Source of the DNA: Ferruginibacter sp.
GTDB lineage: Bacteria > Bacteroidota > Bacteroidia > Chitinophagales > Chitinophagaceae
NCBI GenBank assembly: GCA_014379905.1
Contig: JACMKX010000025.1
Location: 1-46,950 of the forward strand
Length of the DNA stretch: 46,950 nucleotides
Direction of reading: 5' to 3'
The notes under the pieces are model-generated. The model did not search any database, was not told where the DNA came from, and worked only from the letters and a program-made list of their open reading frames with translations. Made by a program: the position numbers and the translations under genes. Below are positions 34,401 to 42,430 of the stretch, piece after piece; the stretch's first letter is position 1; each line of letters begins with the position of its first letter.

Positions 34401-35076
34401 ACCAAACGGAAAATCTGTCAAAAAGCAGCTCGTTTATACGTTCGTTTTCAAAATGTAATATTTCCCGGTTATCCCCCTGGTTCACAAAAGTAAGTCCCGG
34501 CGCAGCAGGTATCATTGCAAATTCGCTTGCATCTTTATCTATGATACAATAAAAATTACTAGGCGAACCAAGCATTAAGTCACCTTGGTAACTGAAACGG
34601 ATAATTCTTTTCGAAATCGTTTCCAGGATGTCCGTTATTTTATTATTCGGCTGTTGGTCTGGGAGCCTGAAGGCTAGTAACACTTCTGCCAATGCTCTTT
34701 GATATCCTGGCCCCCAGGTACCATCAGCCAAAATCCCGGGCAGTCTCGCATCTTCAGATGAAAAAAAAGATCTTAAAACAATTTGCAAATGTTGATAATC
34801 CTGTTTATTGTCCTTATTCAAAAAAGCCTCAACAGCATTGTTCAGTTCATTTGTAGGATATTTATTTTCATGTAGGTATTTCACAACAATTTTCAGCATA
34901 GCAAAAGTAAATTGCTGGTCATCTGTGGGCTTTTCATACAAACCCAGGTCAGCCATTTTTTGATGTAAGGCAGGAATCAGGTCAGGTCTAATCCCTAAGG
35001 TCCAGAACCCGACTGCTTTGATAGACACTTTTTTAGTATCCCATTGCTTTTTTACATCACCCAATCTAATTGACAT
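31432..35076 (-). CDS. Double pYEATS-FAD-linked oxidase fusion protein
   Basis: About 1214 aa from ATG at 35076 (an upstream TTG at 35103 would add 9 residues and overlap the previous gene). Residues 1-140 are helical with a peptidoglycan-binding-like DGTWGPGYQRALAEVLL; 150-440 are unrecognised. Two pYEATS-like repeats follow (about 447-549 and 580-699), each beginning NRWGG and containing FFLHDSF/LFLHNSF, EAFTVG/EAFTLG and LELDLNE. Residues about 750-1214 are a VAO-type FAD-linked oxidase like D-arabinono-1,4-lactone or L-gulonolactone oxidase: RAVGAGWSFSKVAVTDG, GASNGVTIVGAMSTGTHGSS and C-terminal HWGKLNELDF. Such enzymes oxidise sugar lactones and reduce O2 to H2O2. It ends the caspase operon, 10 nt after the pseudo-caspase. 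Confidence 0.85.
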   Translation of the reverse strand: MSIRLGDVKKQWDTKKVSIKAVGFWTLGIRPDLIPALHQKMADLGLYEKPTDDQQFTFAMLKIVVKYLHENKYPTNELNNAVEAFLNKDNKQDYQHLQIVLRSFFSSEDARLPGILADGTWGPGYQRALAEVLLAFRLPDQQPNNKITDILETISKRIIRFSYQGDLMLGSPSNFYCIIDKDASEFAMIPAAPGLTFVNQGDNREILHFENERINELLFDRFSVWFMLLSLKTERPFKDIVELSIYNPRARAWYEPQTEARGEFIIDPDGLIQPEEFREHLRLKINSPELQRIEVLLVFFFKDFSYAHAPLHILSNATDDEIEFLADPEHTYYYDSSLRSKIEQAFPISNADFLKIFIVKRDSIKAKEGELENHPGSMNVNIFNDIVTTAKQNILSTITLGLIQSPIPREGSSTQTKRGILIKEFKKIAKQLEKEKIITVADDPQKNRWGGKSLNNGKILTAKVSRKKEGFFPVKLTITSRDIYMPLFGNVAFFLHDSFEPNLEFAKVANGQATLEINAEEAFTVGVHTEDGTELELDLNEQVGYPAGFYYFKPSEGFKAEVERLYSEQRVLNSADIQKNRWGGSPEGSGVVIKAGVTKSKVSGWFDISVTIDASKLRSRSLTSVVNQSNMVVANFPNEAALFLHNSFKKDILYESFMKGIAQFTISAYEAFTLGAYLDNGIMLELDLNEVKGFPARFYTKDQPRKKDQPHPANAVATGHKKWTNRPGSFTQQIDNLFVMKNEYTDNLMKDYNNTTIAFQNFIKQAIDQDKSVRAVGAGWSFSKVAVTDGWLLDSKQLNMTFSLSSNSIDSNYKVKPDQVLFLQCGNEVWELNKFLQEKKKSLKTTGASNGVTIVGAMSTGTHGSSIDVGAVQDYVVGLHIIVGPKRHVWLERKSAPVVTASFIQKLDTELIQDDDLFNAALVNFGSFGIIHGVLVETEDLFLLETYMRRMPYNGILKKLMKTLDFSKATLPCGNERPFHFAVIINPFDVAGGAFVSTFYKRPYREDYPRPVPNNDGIGPGDDATCFIGRITNIVPALVPTVINKLVDTVLKPFEKKMGTLGEIFNNTTLHGKVLSAAIGIPINETDRVTELLFEINKTDGPFPGLFTYRFIKKSQATLAFTHFDFTCILELDGANSDATKKFFKAVWKRLEKEKVPFTFHWGKLNELDFGRIKRMYGKDADAWISARNKMLDVDTRKVFSNPLLKQWGLDKAL

Positions 35077-35086
35077 ACGTTTATCA

Positions 35087-37699
35087 TTATGGCGTTTGTT
35101 CAAAGCTGACCCGGATCGGGTCGCGGCCTAAAAGTAATTTTACACTTACATCACCGTCTTCTATCAGCATTCTCTCCAGCATACTTTGCTCATTAATCGT
35201 TACTGTAATGGTTTCTCCCGGTTCGATCTTACTGATTGATGCGGGGGAAACATTCTTTATACTGATGTCTGAAACCAGCATGTAAATCTCGAAGAAAATG
35301 GCAAAGTATTCGTTATTGGTGATTGCCACCGAAAATGGATAGTAAATGATTTCGTCTCCTTCAATTCTTATGCATTCATCGGTTAGAAAAAGAATATTTT
35401 CACCATCAACTTCATTTCCCTCGTGGTTCTCAAGGTTCCAATACCATCGATAGGCAACATTCAATGGTTCATGCCTCACATAGTCCGTTACAGGCAATTG
35501 AAGGTGGAACAAATAATTATAACGTGCCAGTTTGATGATTGCTGCTTCGAGTTCCTTTTCATTATCTACATGTAGTACCAGAATTTTGGAAACTGTTTCA
35601 TTCAATAATTTTTCATGAAAGCTAAGCTGGTAATTTGCGCGGTTTTTCTTTACCGGCTTTATTAATAAACATGCAACTGCGGAGTGGCGGGAAAATTCCG
35701 AGAGATAGTCATCTTCGGTATAAGGCAAAGTTTGTGGCAAAGTAGCATTTTGAGGATGATCTGTAAAAAGTTCAAGGCGTCCCCATTTTGAATAACTATC
35801 GAATTCAATATTTTTAATAATATCTGTAATAAGTGATATTGCCGAAACTTCAATCGGCGCTAAATCATCATCAAATGCGATCCCATAGCTCAGTGAATCT
35901 CTTGAAGGTTTAATACGGTAAATGTTACCAGATTGTAAATTAGCAATACTACCATTAAATGCCAGGAAGTTATTTTCCCGATCAATGAATATCTCGCCAC
36001 GGGCATTTGACACCGTGTTCATTTTATAATCAAAAACCTCCGTATTATGATTCAGGCTCAAAATCTTATAATCTTCTTCCACTACCTCCCATGAACCATA
36101 GCGCACATTATATACAAGGATGGGATAATCGGCCGAGGTAGATCGCCTCTTGGATAGAAAAAAACCTTGGTAATCCGTTTTGGGTATGCGCACTACAGGC
36201 CTCTCTTCCCCAACAGACGGAGGCAGTTCATCTGATCTGTGTTTTAAAATAAGAAAAAGATCCTTATAAGTGAAATTATCATTTAGTTTATTGAGTAATT
36301 CAAAAATACCTTGCATGAAAAAGGTGGAAGATTCCGGGCGCACCAATTCAGCCTGGCTTGTATTGTTAGTTGCGCCAATAAAAACATCATCTTTCTTTCC
36401 CCAATCATAATAACCTGTTTCAGTATCGAGGATGATCACTGATTGGGGATTTTTACCGGACTTTGTTATAATGTCGTTGAAATCGCTATTACTAAAAGCG
36501 GTTGTATTTATCCTACTTCTCTCAGTATCATAACAGATCAGCAGGTTTGCACCGGGTTGTCTAGCAGAATGGCCCGAAAAAAAGAAAAGAACAATATCTT
36601 CATCATTGGCTTTTTTGTACACATCCGTAAGAGTTGACATAATGGCGGCAAGTGTTGCAGCTTCATCAATCAGTATCACCTGCTCAAAGATCACTTTGTT
36701 AATAGCTTCGGTTGATGAAAAGCATGCCTGGAGCAGGCTGATCATTTTTTCAACTGAAGACTTGCTGCTTTGCAAACTTTTGATGTTTTCGTCTTTGTAG
36801 TCGTTTACCCCGATAAAAAGACCAATGATTCTCTGCACGTCGCTAATCTTCCGTTCGGTTCGTTCTGCAGCTGATTTTAATAACGGCAGGGGAATCTTTA
36901 TCTCATTTTTTAATTCCCCTATATCCACAAACCTGCGGATCTCCTTTGCATATTCATAAATGGCTTCCTCATTTTTGTTTTTTAATTCTTCCTTCCTCGC
37001 TTTCCCATAATAAAAAATCCGGTAAAAAGAGTTTAGGTCCTTTTTGTCATTACTGAAATTTACATTCCTATCGTATTGTAATCCGACCTTGTCCAACTGG
37101 AGGCTCAGCCACAGCTGAGCTTTCTCATTCTTGATTTTAGAATTACCTTCAAATGTCCTTGCTATTTCTGTGGCCAGTTGCTTAGGGTCGAGCCATGCCA
37201 TGACCGCCCAATCATTCAACTGGCGGAATGCTGCTCCATCATATTTATTTTCCGGCACCTTACGGGTCAGGTACTCTCTAAGAAACTGGGCCAAATCTGT
37301 TAGCCTGGTTTTTCCTTCTTTTCTTATCCCGTAGATCTCAAACCATTTTCCATCTTTTAACAGCATCAGGAGAAAGCTTCTTATTTCAGGATAAACTTCG
37401 TATCGTTTAAAGCCTGCTTCGCGGCATAAGGGAGAAAGTAAAAAATCAGAAACAGCAATTGGCTGCACCTGGGCCGGAACATTTTTTTCATTGAAATAAT
37501 AGTTTTTAAAATTTATCCAGATTAGGTTGGCGAGGTCAGGAGAAAGCATCAATGGGAATGATGCATGGCAGGCATATACCAAGTGGCCGAGTCCATAGTG
37601 TCTACCTAGGTTTCCCTGGCAAAACCGGCGATAAAATGCATCCAGTCTAAATTTCGAATCCTCACTGAGTTCCTTAAATTCTGATTGAAGAGAAAGCAT
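35087..37699 (-). CDS. Caspase-fold protein lacking the catalytic Cys (pseudo-caspase)
   Basis: 870 aa. Residues 1-280 are a helical unknown domain. Residues about 290-450 form a caspase/peptidase C14 fold: LFIGVNDYKDENIKSLQSSK, VLFFFSGHSAR with the catalytic-position His377, then VIILDTETGYYDW where active homologues have D-x-C-x-S-G. Glu427 (codon 36419-36421) replaces Cys, and no nearby Cys can substitute. Residues about 500-870 are beta-rich and unrecognised, with an YRIKPSRDSLSYGIAF segment seen in some Bacteroidota caspase-family proteins. It lies 6 nt after the vWA gene. The likely role is a substrate- or ligand-binding scaffold, or a decoy for the active caspase (inference). Confidence 0.82.
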   Translation of the reverse strand: MLSLQSEFKELSEDSKFRLDAFYRRFCQGNLGRHYGLGHLVYACHASFPLMLSPDLANLIWINFKNYYFNEKNVPAQVQPIAVSDFLLSPLCREAGFKRYEVYPEIRSFLLMLLKDGKWFEIYGIRKEGKTRLTDLAQFLREYLTRKVPENKYDGAAFRQLNDWAVMAWLDPKQLATEIARTFEGNSKIKNEKAQLWLSLQLDKVGLQYDRNVNFSNDKKDLNSFYRIFYYGKARKEELKNKNEEAIYEYAKEIRRFVDIGELKNEIKIPLPLLKSAAERTERKISDVQRIIGLFIGVNDYKDENIKSLQSSKSSVEKMISLLQACFSSTEAINKVIFEQVILIDEAATLAAIMSTLTDVYKKANDEDIVLFFFSGHSARQPGANLLICYDTERSRINTTAFSNSDFNDIITKSGKNPQSVIILDTETGYYDWGKKDDVFIGATNNTSQAELVRPESSTFFMQGIFELLNKLNDNFTYKDLFLILKHRSDELPPSVGEERPVVRIPKTDYQGFFLSKRRSTSADYPILVYNVRYGSWEVVEEDYKILSLNHNTEVFDYKMNTVSNARGEIFIDRENNFLAFNGSIANLQSGNIYRIKPSRDSLSYGIAFDDDLAPIEVSAISLITDIIKNIEFDSYSKWGRLELFTDHPQNATLPQTLPYTEDDYLSEFSRHSAVACLLIKPVKKNRANYQLSFHEKLLNETVSKILVLHVDNEKELEAAIIKLARYNYLFHLQLPVTDYVRHEPLNVAYRWYWNLENHEGNEVDGENILFLTDECIRIEGDEIIYYPFSVAITNNEYFAIFFEIYMLVSDISIKNVSPASISKIEPGETITVTINEQSMLERMLIEDGDVSVKLLLGRDPIRVSFEQTP

Positions 37700-37705
37700 G
37701 GTGTC

Positions 37706-38956
37706 TTAATTATTAATGGCGATTTTACCTTTCAGAACATTCACGGCCTGTTCAATCCCGATACTATTGGCTTCAAGCATCGACACTTGAGGGAACGCTT
37801 TGGAAATCTTTTCTGCAGGCGTATTTGACCACCTATGCTTTGGTGCAGGATTGAGCCATGCTGTATAGCCCGTTTTCCTCAAAAGGTATCGAAGAAACTC
37901 AATTGTTTCTTGTTCACGGATAAGAGAGGCTTCCTTCCTGGTTCCTCTGATAGCGCCTGCATCTCCATAAACAAGGCTGACAATATTTTTTTTACTGAAT
38001 TTTCTGAAAAGCGATGAGAGCTTGAAAGTCTCAGTTTCCTCCTCATTCATCAGGGAATAGTCAGGATTATGTGCACTCCCTGCTTGTGCTGGAATTTCTT
38101 CGAAATAATAGGGAATAATATCAAGGTGTGTTCCGCTTTGCAACGCGCTTTCAGCAAGCTCTTTTCCAAATGATTCTGCAGCTACCATATTACTACCCCG
38201 GTCAATAAAAATAAAGAGTGATAAAAGGTTCCTGGATTTTTTTTGATATTGGAATTCGGTGAATAGTCCCGTTCTTGCAATCTGATCGATAGTGCTTACT
38301 ATATCCAGGTCACTATATTGGTTTATATCCTGCAGGTTCTTAAGGCTTCTCCAATTTTGTCGTAGGTTGCGATTTGAAACCGGGAAATATTCAGTCCCAA
38401 AGAAAAAAGTTTTCTTTGGATCGGTCGGAACAGTCAAGGCATCGTGTCGGAATTTTTGACCCCCTGAGTCCTTTGCACCTTTTTCATCACTTAATGAAAG
38501 GTTGATCTCACCCTCAGGCTCTACTGTCTCATCCTCCGTAATATCTTTCTTTTTTTCTTTTGATTCCGATGTTAATTTAATTTCTTGCTCTTTTCTTTGT
38601 TTATTTATTTCATCGGTGTCGACACGCAGACCACTCGGTGAATGATCCGGACGGGTAACAGGCGGCTGTGGAGCCATCTCCCATTTTTTTACTTTTTGTA
38701 AAACAGAGTATTGCTCACTGATATATTTTTCAATTTCATTTCTCCAGCTAACTAGAATACTTCTGAATATTTCCTGTTCTGACTTATTTTTCACGATTAG
38801 GGTTTCGCAGGCAAATGCAAAATCGTCAAAATTATCCAGTCGGAATCCTTTGCTCATGTATTCTTCCAATATGAGATATTCCCCAATGCCAGCAGCCACT
38901 AACCGATTTTCATTTCGTAGTGCGGTGAATAGGTTATATAATATGGAAGCTTTCAC
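37706..38956 (-). CDS. vWA-like (SAV_2336/CoxE-type) protein of the conflict operon
   Basis: 416 aa from a GTG start sharing one base with the MoxR stop (TAGTG). Residues 1-90 are helical. 95-180 are a charged, disordered linker rich in Lys/Glu. 183-416 are a vWA-like module opening with FGTEYFPVSNRNLRQNWRSL and SDLDIVSTIDQIARTGLF, then LLSLFIFIDRGSNMVAAESF. The MIDAS site is degenerate (D-R-G-S-N instead of D-x-S-x-S), as in related proteins with D-x-G-x-S. Proteins of this kind pair with MoxR ATPases and caspases or other effectors. It probably relays the ATPase state to the caspase-fold partners. Confidence 0.78.
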   Translation of the reverse strand: MKASILYNLFTALRNENRLVAAGIGEYLILEEYMSKGFRLDNFDDFAFACETLIVKNKSEQEIFRSILVSWRNEIEKYISEQYSVLQKVKKWEMAPQPPVTRPDHSPSGLRVDTDEINKQRKEQEIKLTSESKEKKKDITEDETVEPEGEINLSLSDEKGAKDSGGQKFRHDALTVPTDPKKTFFFGTEYFPVSNRNLRQNWRSLKNLQDINQYSDLDIVSTIDQIARTGLFTEFQYQKKSRNLLSLFIFIDRGSNMVAAESFGKELAESALQSGTHLDIIPYYFEEIPAQAGSAHNPDYSLMNEEETETFKLSSLFRKFSKKNIVSLVYGDAGAIRGTRKEASLIREQETIEFLRYLLRKTGYTAWLNPAPKHRWSNTPAEKISKAFPQVSMLEANSIGIEQAVNVLKGKIAINN

Positions 38957-40083
38957 TAAATTGTTTCCGGTGTCTTGGCCGCTTTTTTTACATATTCCTT
39001 ATACTTTTCAATAGCGTTATTCAGCACAGTTGCTGATTTGGTCATATCGGTAAACATTATCCTTGTGGCATCGTCTTTGGCAAGAGCGGCACTATATTCG
39101 TTTACGAAATTCGAAACAGAGTCATTACTTTCTATATCAAAAAGTTTTTCCTTTTTCTTATAATAATGATTAATGATCCTGATCCAATCCAAGAGTTCAC
39201 TGGTAGTAATATTCTTTGATGCTGTTCCTTCTGTTTCTATGGCAAATCGAAGTCCTGAGAACAACCTGCTTGCAGATAGCAATTCCTCTCCTGCCACTCC
39301 CCCGAAATTCCTGGAATCCACAATGTCAAAAAGCTGCTCTGGTGTAGGAAAATCAATATAAAAGAATAAGCACCTACGCAAAAAAGCCGGTGGCAGGCGC
39401 TTTTCATCATTGCTGGTGATAATGATCAGTGGCTTTTTATTTTGATTTGCAATGATCTTTACAGTTTTATGATCTTCATTCTTTGCTTCCTTAATAGTAA
39501 ATTCCATTTTATCGAGTTCGAGCAACAGATCGTTTGGGAAGTCAATATCTGCCTTATCAATTTCATCAATGAGTAACACAGGCGAAGGCAGTGTCGGATC
39601 CATTGACCTGGTCAGTTGAAATATCTTTCCTAAAGGGCCCAGTTCAATATAATCACCCTCGTTTTCATTTTTCTTAAGAACAATTTTTGTTGATCTTCTT
39701 ACCAACGGATCCGTAATATTGGCTTCCTGCAGACGTTCCAAATGATTGATCTGATATAAACCTTCCTGAGCCTTGCTATTAGACTTGACATGCCACTCAA
39801 AATAGTACTTCCTGAAATCGCCTGTGTGTTCAAAAAGTTCATATGCAATGGCTTCCGCTAACTTGCTTTTGCCACATCCGGGTTCTCCTTTTACCAGTAA
39901 CGGTCTCCCTAAAACTTGTGCGAATTGCACCGCCTGAATGAGCTTGTCTGACGGAATATAGGGATCAGGGCGAACCAGTTTTTTTTCTTTTGTCTTTTCC
40001 AGAGCCATACTTTTATTGATAACTTTTGCTGTTTTTTTCAGCAACTTATTTCCTTTGTAAAAAACTATTTCACTATTCATCAT
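38956..40083 (-). CDS. MoxR-type AAA+ ATPase
   Basis: 375 aa with Walker A GEPGCGKSKLAEAIA (about 66-80), Walker B PVLLIDEIDKAD (about 168-179), sensor 1 IITSNDEKRLPPAFLRRC (with the Arg finger pair) and sensor-2 region near 250-330. The PFLVKGEPGCGKS/RPLLVKGEPGCGKS form and the DKMEFTI segment are MoxR-like. MoxR ATPases act as chaperones that load or switch vWA-domain partners, one of which is encoded next. It overlaps the upstream caspase gene by 11 nt. Walker and finger residues are intact, so it should hydrolyse ATP. Confidence 0.93.
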   Translation of the reverse strand: MMNSEIVFYKGNKLLKKTAKVINKSMALEKTKEKKLVRPDPYIPSDKLIQAVQFAQVLGRPLLVKGEPGCGKSKLAEAIAYELFEHTGDFRKYYFEWHVKSNSKAQEGLYQINHLERLQEANITDPLVRRSTKIVLKKNENEGDYIELGPLGKIFQLTRSMDPTLPSPVLLIDEIDKADIDFPNDLLLELDKMEFTIKEAKNEDHKTVKIIANQNKKPLIIITSNDEKRLPPAFLRRCLFFYIDFPTPEQLFDIVDSRNFGGVAGEELLSASRLFSGLRFAIETEGTASKNITTSELLDWIRIINHYYKKKEKLFDIESNDSVSNFVNEYSAALAKDDATRIMFTDMTKSATVLNNAIEKYKEYVKKAAKTPETI

Positions 40084-41728
40084 ATCCGTTTATTGGTTTA
40101 ATTTCATTTTTAGTAAGCAAGCTCTCGGCCAGAGAAGGACAACACGCTTCGTCGCAAATTCTTTGGATAACTTTAGCTGGGGTTGATTCCTGGAAGTCTT
40201 TATATATGACTTCATATATTTTTTTCCTAAGAAAGGCTTCCACGTAAGTCTTTCGCGGATGATCGCGAACTAATATTCCCTGCTCTCTAAACCACTCAGG
40301 AATGTTCTTCGGTTTTACAAGAATTTTGTCTGTGATGAGCATTGACTCAAACTTTTCATCCTGGGTCATTGGAAGAGCCTTGTAATCTGTAGTGATTATG
40401 TCAAGTACAACCAGGATCAGCCGGTAATCGTTATTCCTGCGGAATTGAACGGCCTTTCGAATGATCCGAATCAGTGCGCTAACAAACTCGAAATTTTCGC
40501 CCCCCCTAGTTTCTTCATTTATTAAAATGCCAATATTATAATTCTGCATATCAACTTTTGATGCAATTTCCCTGATCAGTATTTCTTCATTGTCAGATTT
40601 TGTTTTCATTGATAGATAAAAAAAGTTGAATATCTTTTCCTTTAAATCTTTGGAATGATCCAAGAAAATCTCATCAATTATTTTCCATGGTTTTGGATAC
40701 CCCGGAAAAGGGGAGTCAACCAATGACGATCTCATCATTAGGGGTAAGCAGCTTTCTCTATTATTACTGAAGATCAATACCGAATCCGATTTCTTGTTAT
40801 CTATACCATACAGCAGGGTTTTCTCGTTGGAAAAATTGATGAAGGAAATACCATCTTCCAGGGTTTTTACAATAGCATCAGATGCATTTCTTTGTTTTCT
40901 TTCCTCAGTACAAGTGAAATTGAAACTGCCGGTATTGTTAGGTATGATTTCTAATTTTTCTCGAAACGGCCGCTGGTTTGCGAGATTCTTAATTTCACTA
41001 AGATCATAAAAGAGCCTTTCTGCTGATAATTCATTATAATTATTTTTATTCAGCATATCAATCAGCTCGCCAGTAAAAAGGCTATGTTCTTCTCCGGCAT
41101 AAGATCGCCTGTTACTAGCACTGGAGCAATAAGCCCAAACGGAGGCCTCCTCTTTTTGATCATAACCTGTTATATTCCGGCCAATCTCATAAAGATTGGT
41201 CCTGCTAAGTCCTTCGGCAGAATAACAAGAATCAATTACCAATATTAAATGTTGGAACCTAATGTTTCCAAGACTGGAAATAAGGCCATTATTAAAACTA
41301 AATAACTCGTTTGGGTCCGGCTGATCGTCCAAATCCCTCCTGTAATCATATGGCACCCAATGGAAGAACTTCAGTGCTTCAAACTTCGTTGCCGATAAAC
41401 CATGGCCTGAATAGTAAATGATTAAATTATGGCGTGTACAATTTTTTGCTACTTTAAAATCCTCATGATAACTCAGATTCCTGAACAACCTTTCGATATT
41501 TTCGAGGGTGGCCTCTTCATTTAAAAGATGAGTATCCTTTTCTTGTAGGTCGGCTTTACCTGCATTTTCTTTTTCACTGAAATATGTATATTTCAACGAT
41601 TCAAATCCATAATCTTTTAATGCGGCTATCAATTTGTTGCTATCGTTCTCACAGCATGGGGATAACTGATCAATGTTTTTATTTTTATATTTACCAATAC
41701 CAATTGTTATGATATAATTCTTTTTCAT
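40073..41728 (-). CDS. Caspase family protein with intact catalytic dyad and C-terminal regulatory domain
   Basis: 551 aa. Residues 1-260 are a caspase/peptidase C14 domain: YIITIGIGKYKNKNIDQLSP, IIYYSGHG with His109, and LVIDSCYSAEG with Cys168, both catalytic residues present. Residues about 300-551 are an unrecognised alpha/beta domain (for example LIREIASKVDMQNYNIGILINEE, LILVVLDIITTDYKALP, a Cys-rich RICDEACCPSLAES near the end). It is the first gene of the operon, overlapping MoxR by 11 nt. The intact dyad contrasts with the Glu-substituted copy downstream, suggesting it is the operon's working protease. A likely -7 box lies at 41754-41761. Confidence 0.9.
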   Translation of the reverse strand: MKKNYIITIGIGKYKNKNIDQLSPCCENDSNKLIAALKDYGFESLKYTYFSEKENAGKADLQEKDTHLLNEEATLENIERLFRNLSYHEDFKVAKNCTRHNLIIYYSGHGLSATKFEALKFFHWVPYDYRRDLDDQPDPNELFSFNNGLISSLGNIRFQHLILVIDSCYSAEGLSRTNLYEIGRNITGYDQKEEASVWAYCSSASNRRSYAGEEHSLFTGELIDMLNKNNYNELSAERLFYDLSEIKNLANQRPFREKLEIIPNNTGSFNFTCTEERKQRNASDAIVKTLEDGISFINFSNEKTLLYGIDNKKSDSVLIFSNNRESCLPLMMRSSLVDSPFPGYPKPWKIIDEIFLDHSKDLKEKIFNFFYLSMKTKSDNEEILIREIASKVDMQNYNIGILINEETRGGENFEFVSALIRIIRKAVQFRRNNDYRLILVVLDIITTDYKALPMTQDEKFESMLITDKILVKPKNIPEWFREQGILVRDHPRKTYVEAFLRKKIYEVIYKDFQESTPAKVIQRICDEACCPSLAESLLTKNEIKPINGYDE

Positions 41729-41753
41729 TTTTCAAACTTGCTATTGATATTAA

Positions 41754-41761
41754 CAAATATA
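41754..41761 (-). promoter_or_regulatory. Possible Bacteroidota -7 promoter element for the caspase operon
   Basis: Read on the minus strand, TATATTTG matches the Bacteroidota -7 consensus TAnnTTTG and lies about 25 nt before the caspase ATG at 41728. A perfect -33 TTTG is not present at the expected distance (only a GTTTA-like match near 41782). The rest of 41762-42172 shows no gene. Confidence 0.4.
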
Positions 41762-42172
41762 AATATACAAGAAAATTTTATAAACCAGATCGAGAGAACA
41801 TTTCATTACGCCTGCACCTACTAGATAGCAAAAAAACCACACATTGTACTATATTTTGCCTTCTTAAAATAGCTTCGAATAATGTGCTACCATAGTTTAA
41901 ATAGGTAAATTGAACCTTCAATTTTAATTTACCGACGATGAAGTTGTTTTTACTTATCATAATAAGATCAATTTTGTTACAGATAGCGTAAAGCGAAATC
42001 CGCTGAATACTCACCTTGCTTATTTAAAGATATAGGGTAACAGGTTTAAGTATTCCGTTCGAATCCCTAACTATTTTACGACTTAGGAATTGGTAGATCT
42101 TGAGAAAAAATATTAATCACTTGGTAACACGTGTAAATTTTGATGATTAGCTTTATTCTATTAAAAGCCTGA

Positions 42173-42261
42173 TCCCATCCCTGTCAAAGGTGTGGATGAA
42201 GTATGAAATAAAATAAATCATATCAAATACACTAAAATAAAAGGTGAACGATTCGGGAGTT
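42173..42261 (+). repeat. Direct repeat copy C at the right island border
   Basis: TCCCATCCCTGTCAAAGGTG...TATGAAATAAAATAAAT...CGATTCGGGAGTT is about 70 % identical to copy A at 28636-28723, in the same orientation on the far side of the caspase island. The flanking position suggests that these mark insertion boundaries or successive element ends. Confidence 0.45.
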
Positions 42262-42361
42262 AATAAAATTTTGTCATTTGTAACCCAATAGGGGAGCGGT
42301 TTCCAATATAAAGTACTGTTCCCTGCAGCTCCACTAAAATCAATACCAAATTATGATAAAG

Positions 42362-42392
42362 GCCTGCAAACACTATGTTTGCGGACTTTTTT
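42362..42392 (+). terminator. Terminator-like hairpin at the right border
   Basis: GCAAAC (42366-42371) pairs with GTTTGC (42377-42382) around a 5-nt loop, with two more outer pairs, followed by six T. No plus-strand gene precedes it, so it may be the severed 3' end of the host target gene or transcript, displaced by the island insertion. Confidence 0.55.
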
Positions 42393-42430
42393 CGTTTGGG
42401 GAACATACACAAAACGTACAGGAAATCACA

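Noticed and set aside
42057..42067. GTTCGAATCCC, resembling a tRNA T-arm at the right border
   Set aside because: Flanking bases do not form the 5-bp T-stem and no cloverleaf fits. Its similarity to the left border sequence is too weak to call a tRNA att site.
42321..42336. CCCTGCAGCTCCACTA, reminiscent of the 3' end of tmRNA (a common integration target)
   Set aside because: Only the last dozen bases fit. No T-loop, tag reading frame or 5' half is present, so I do not call a tmRNA fragment.
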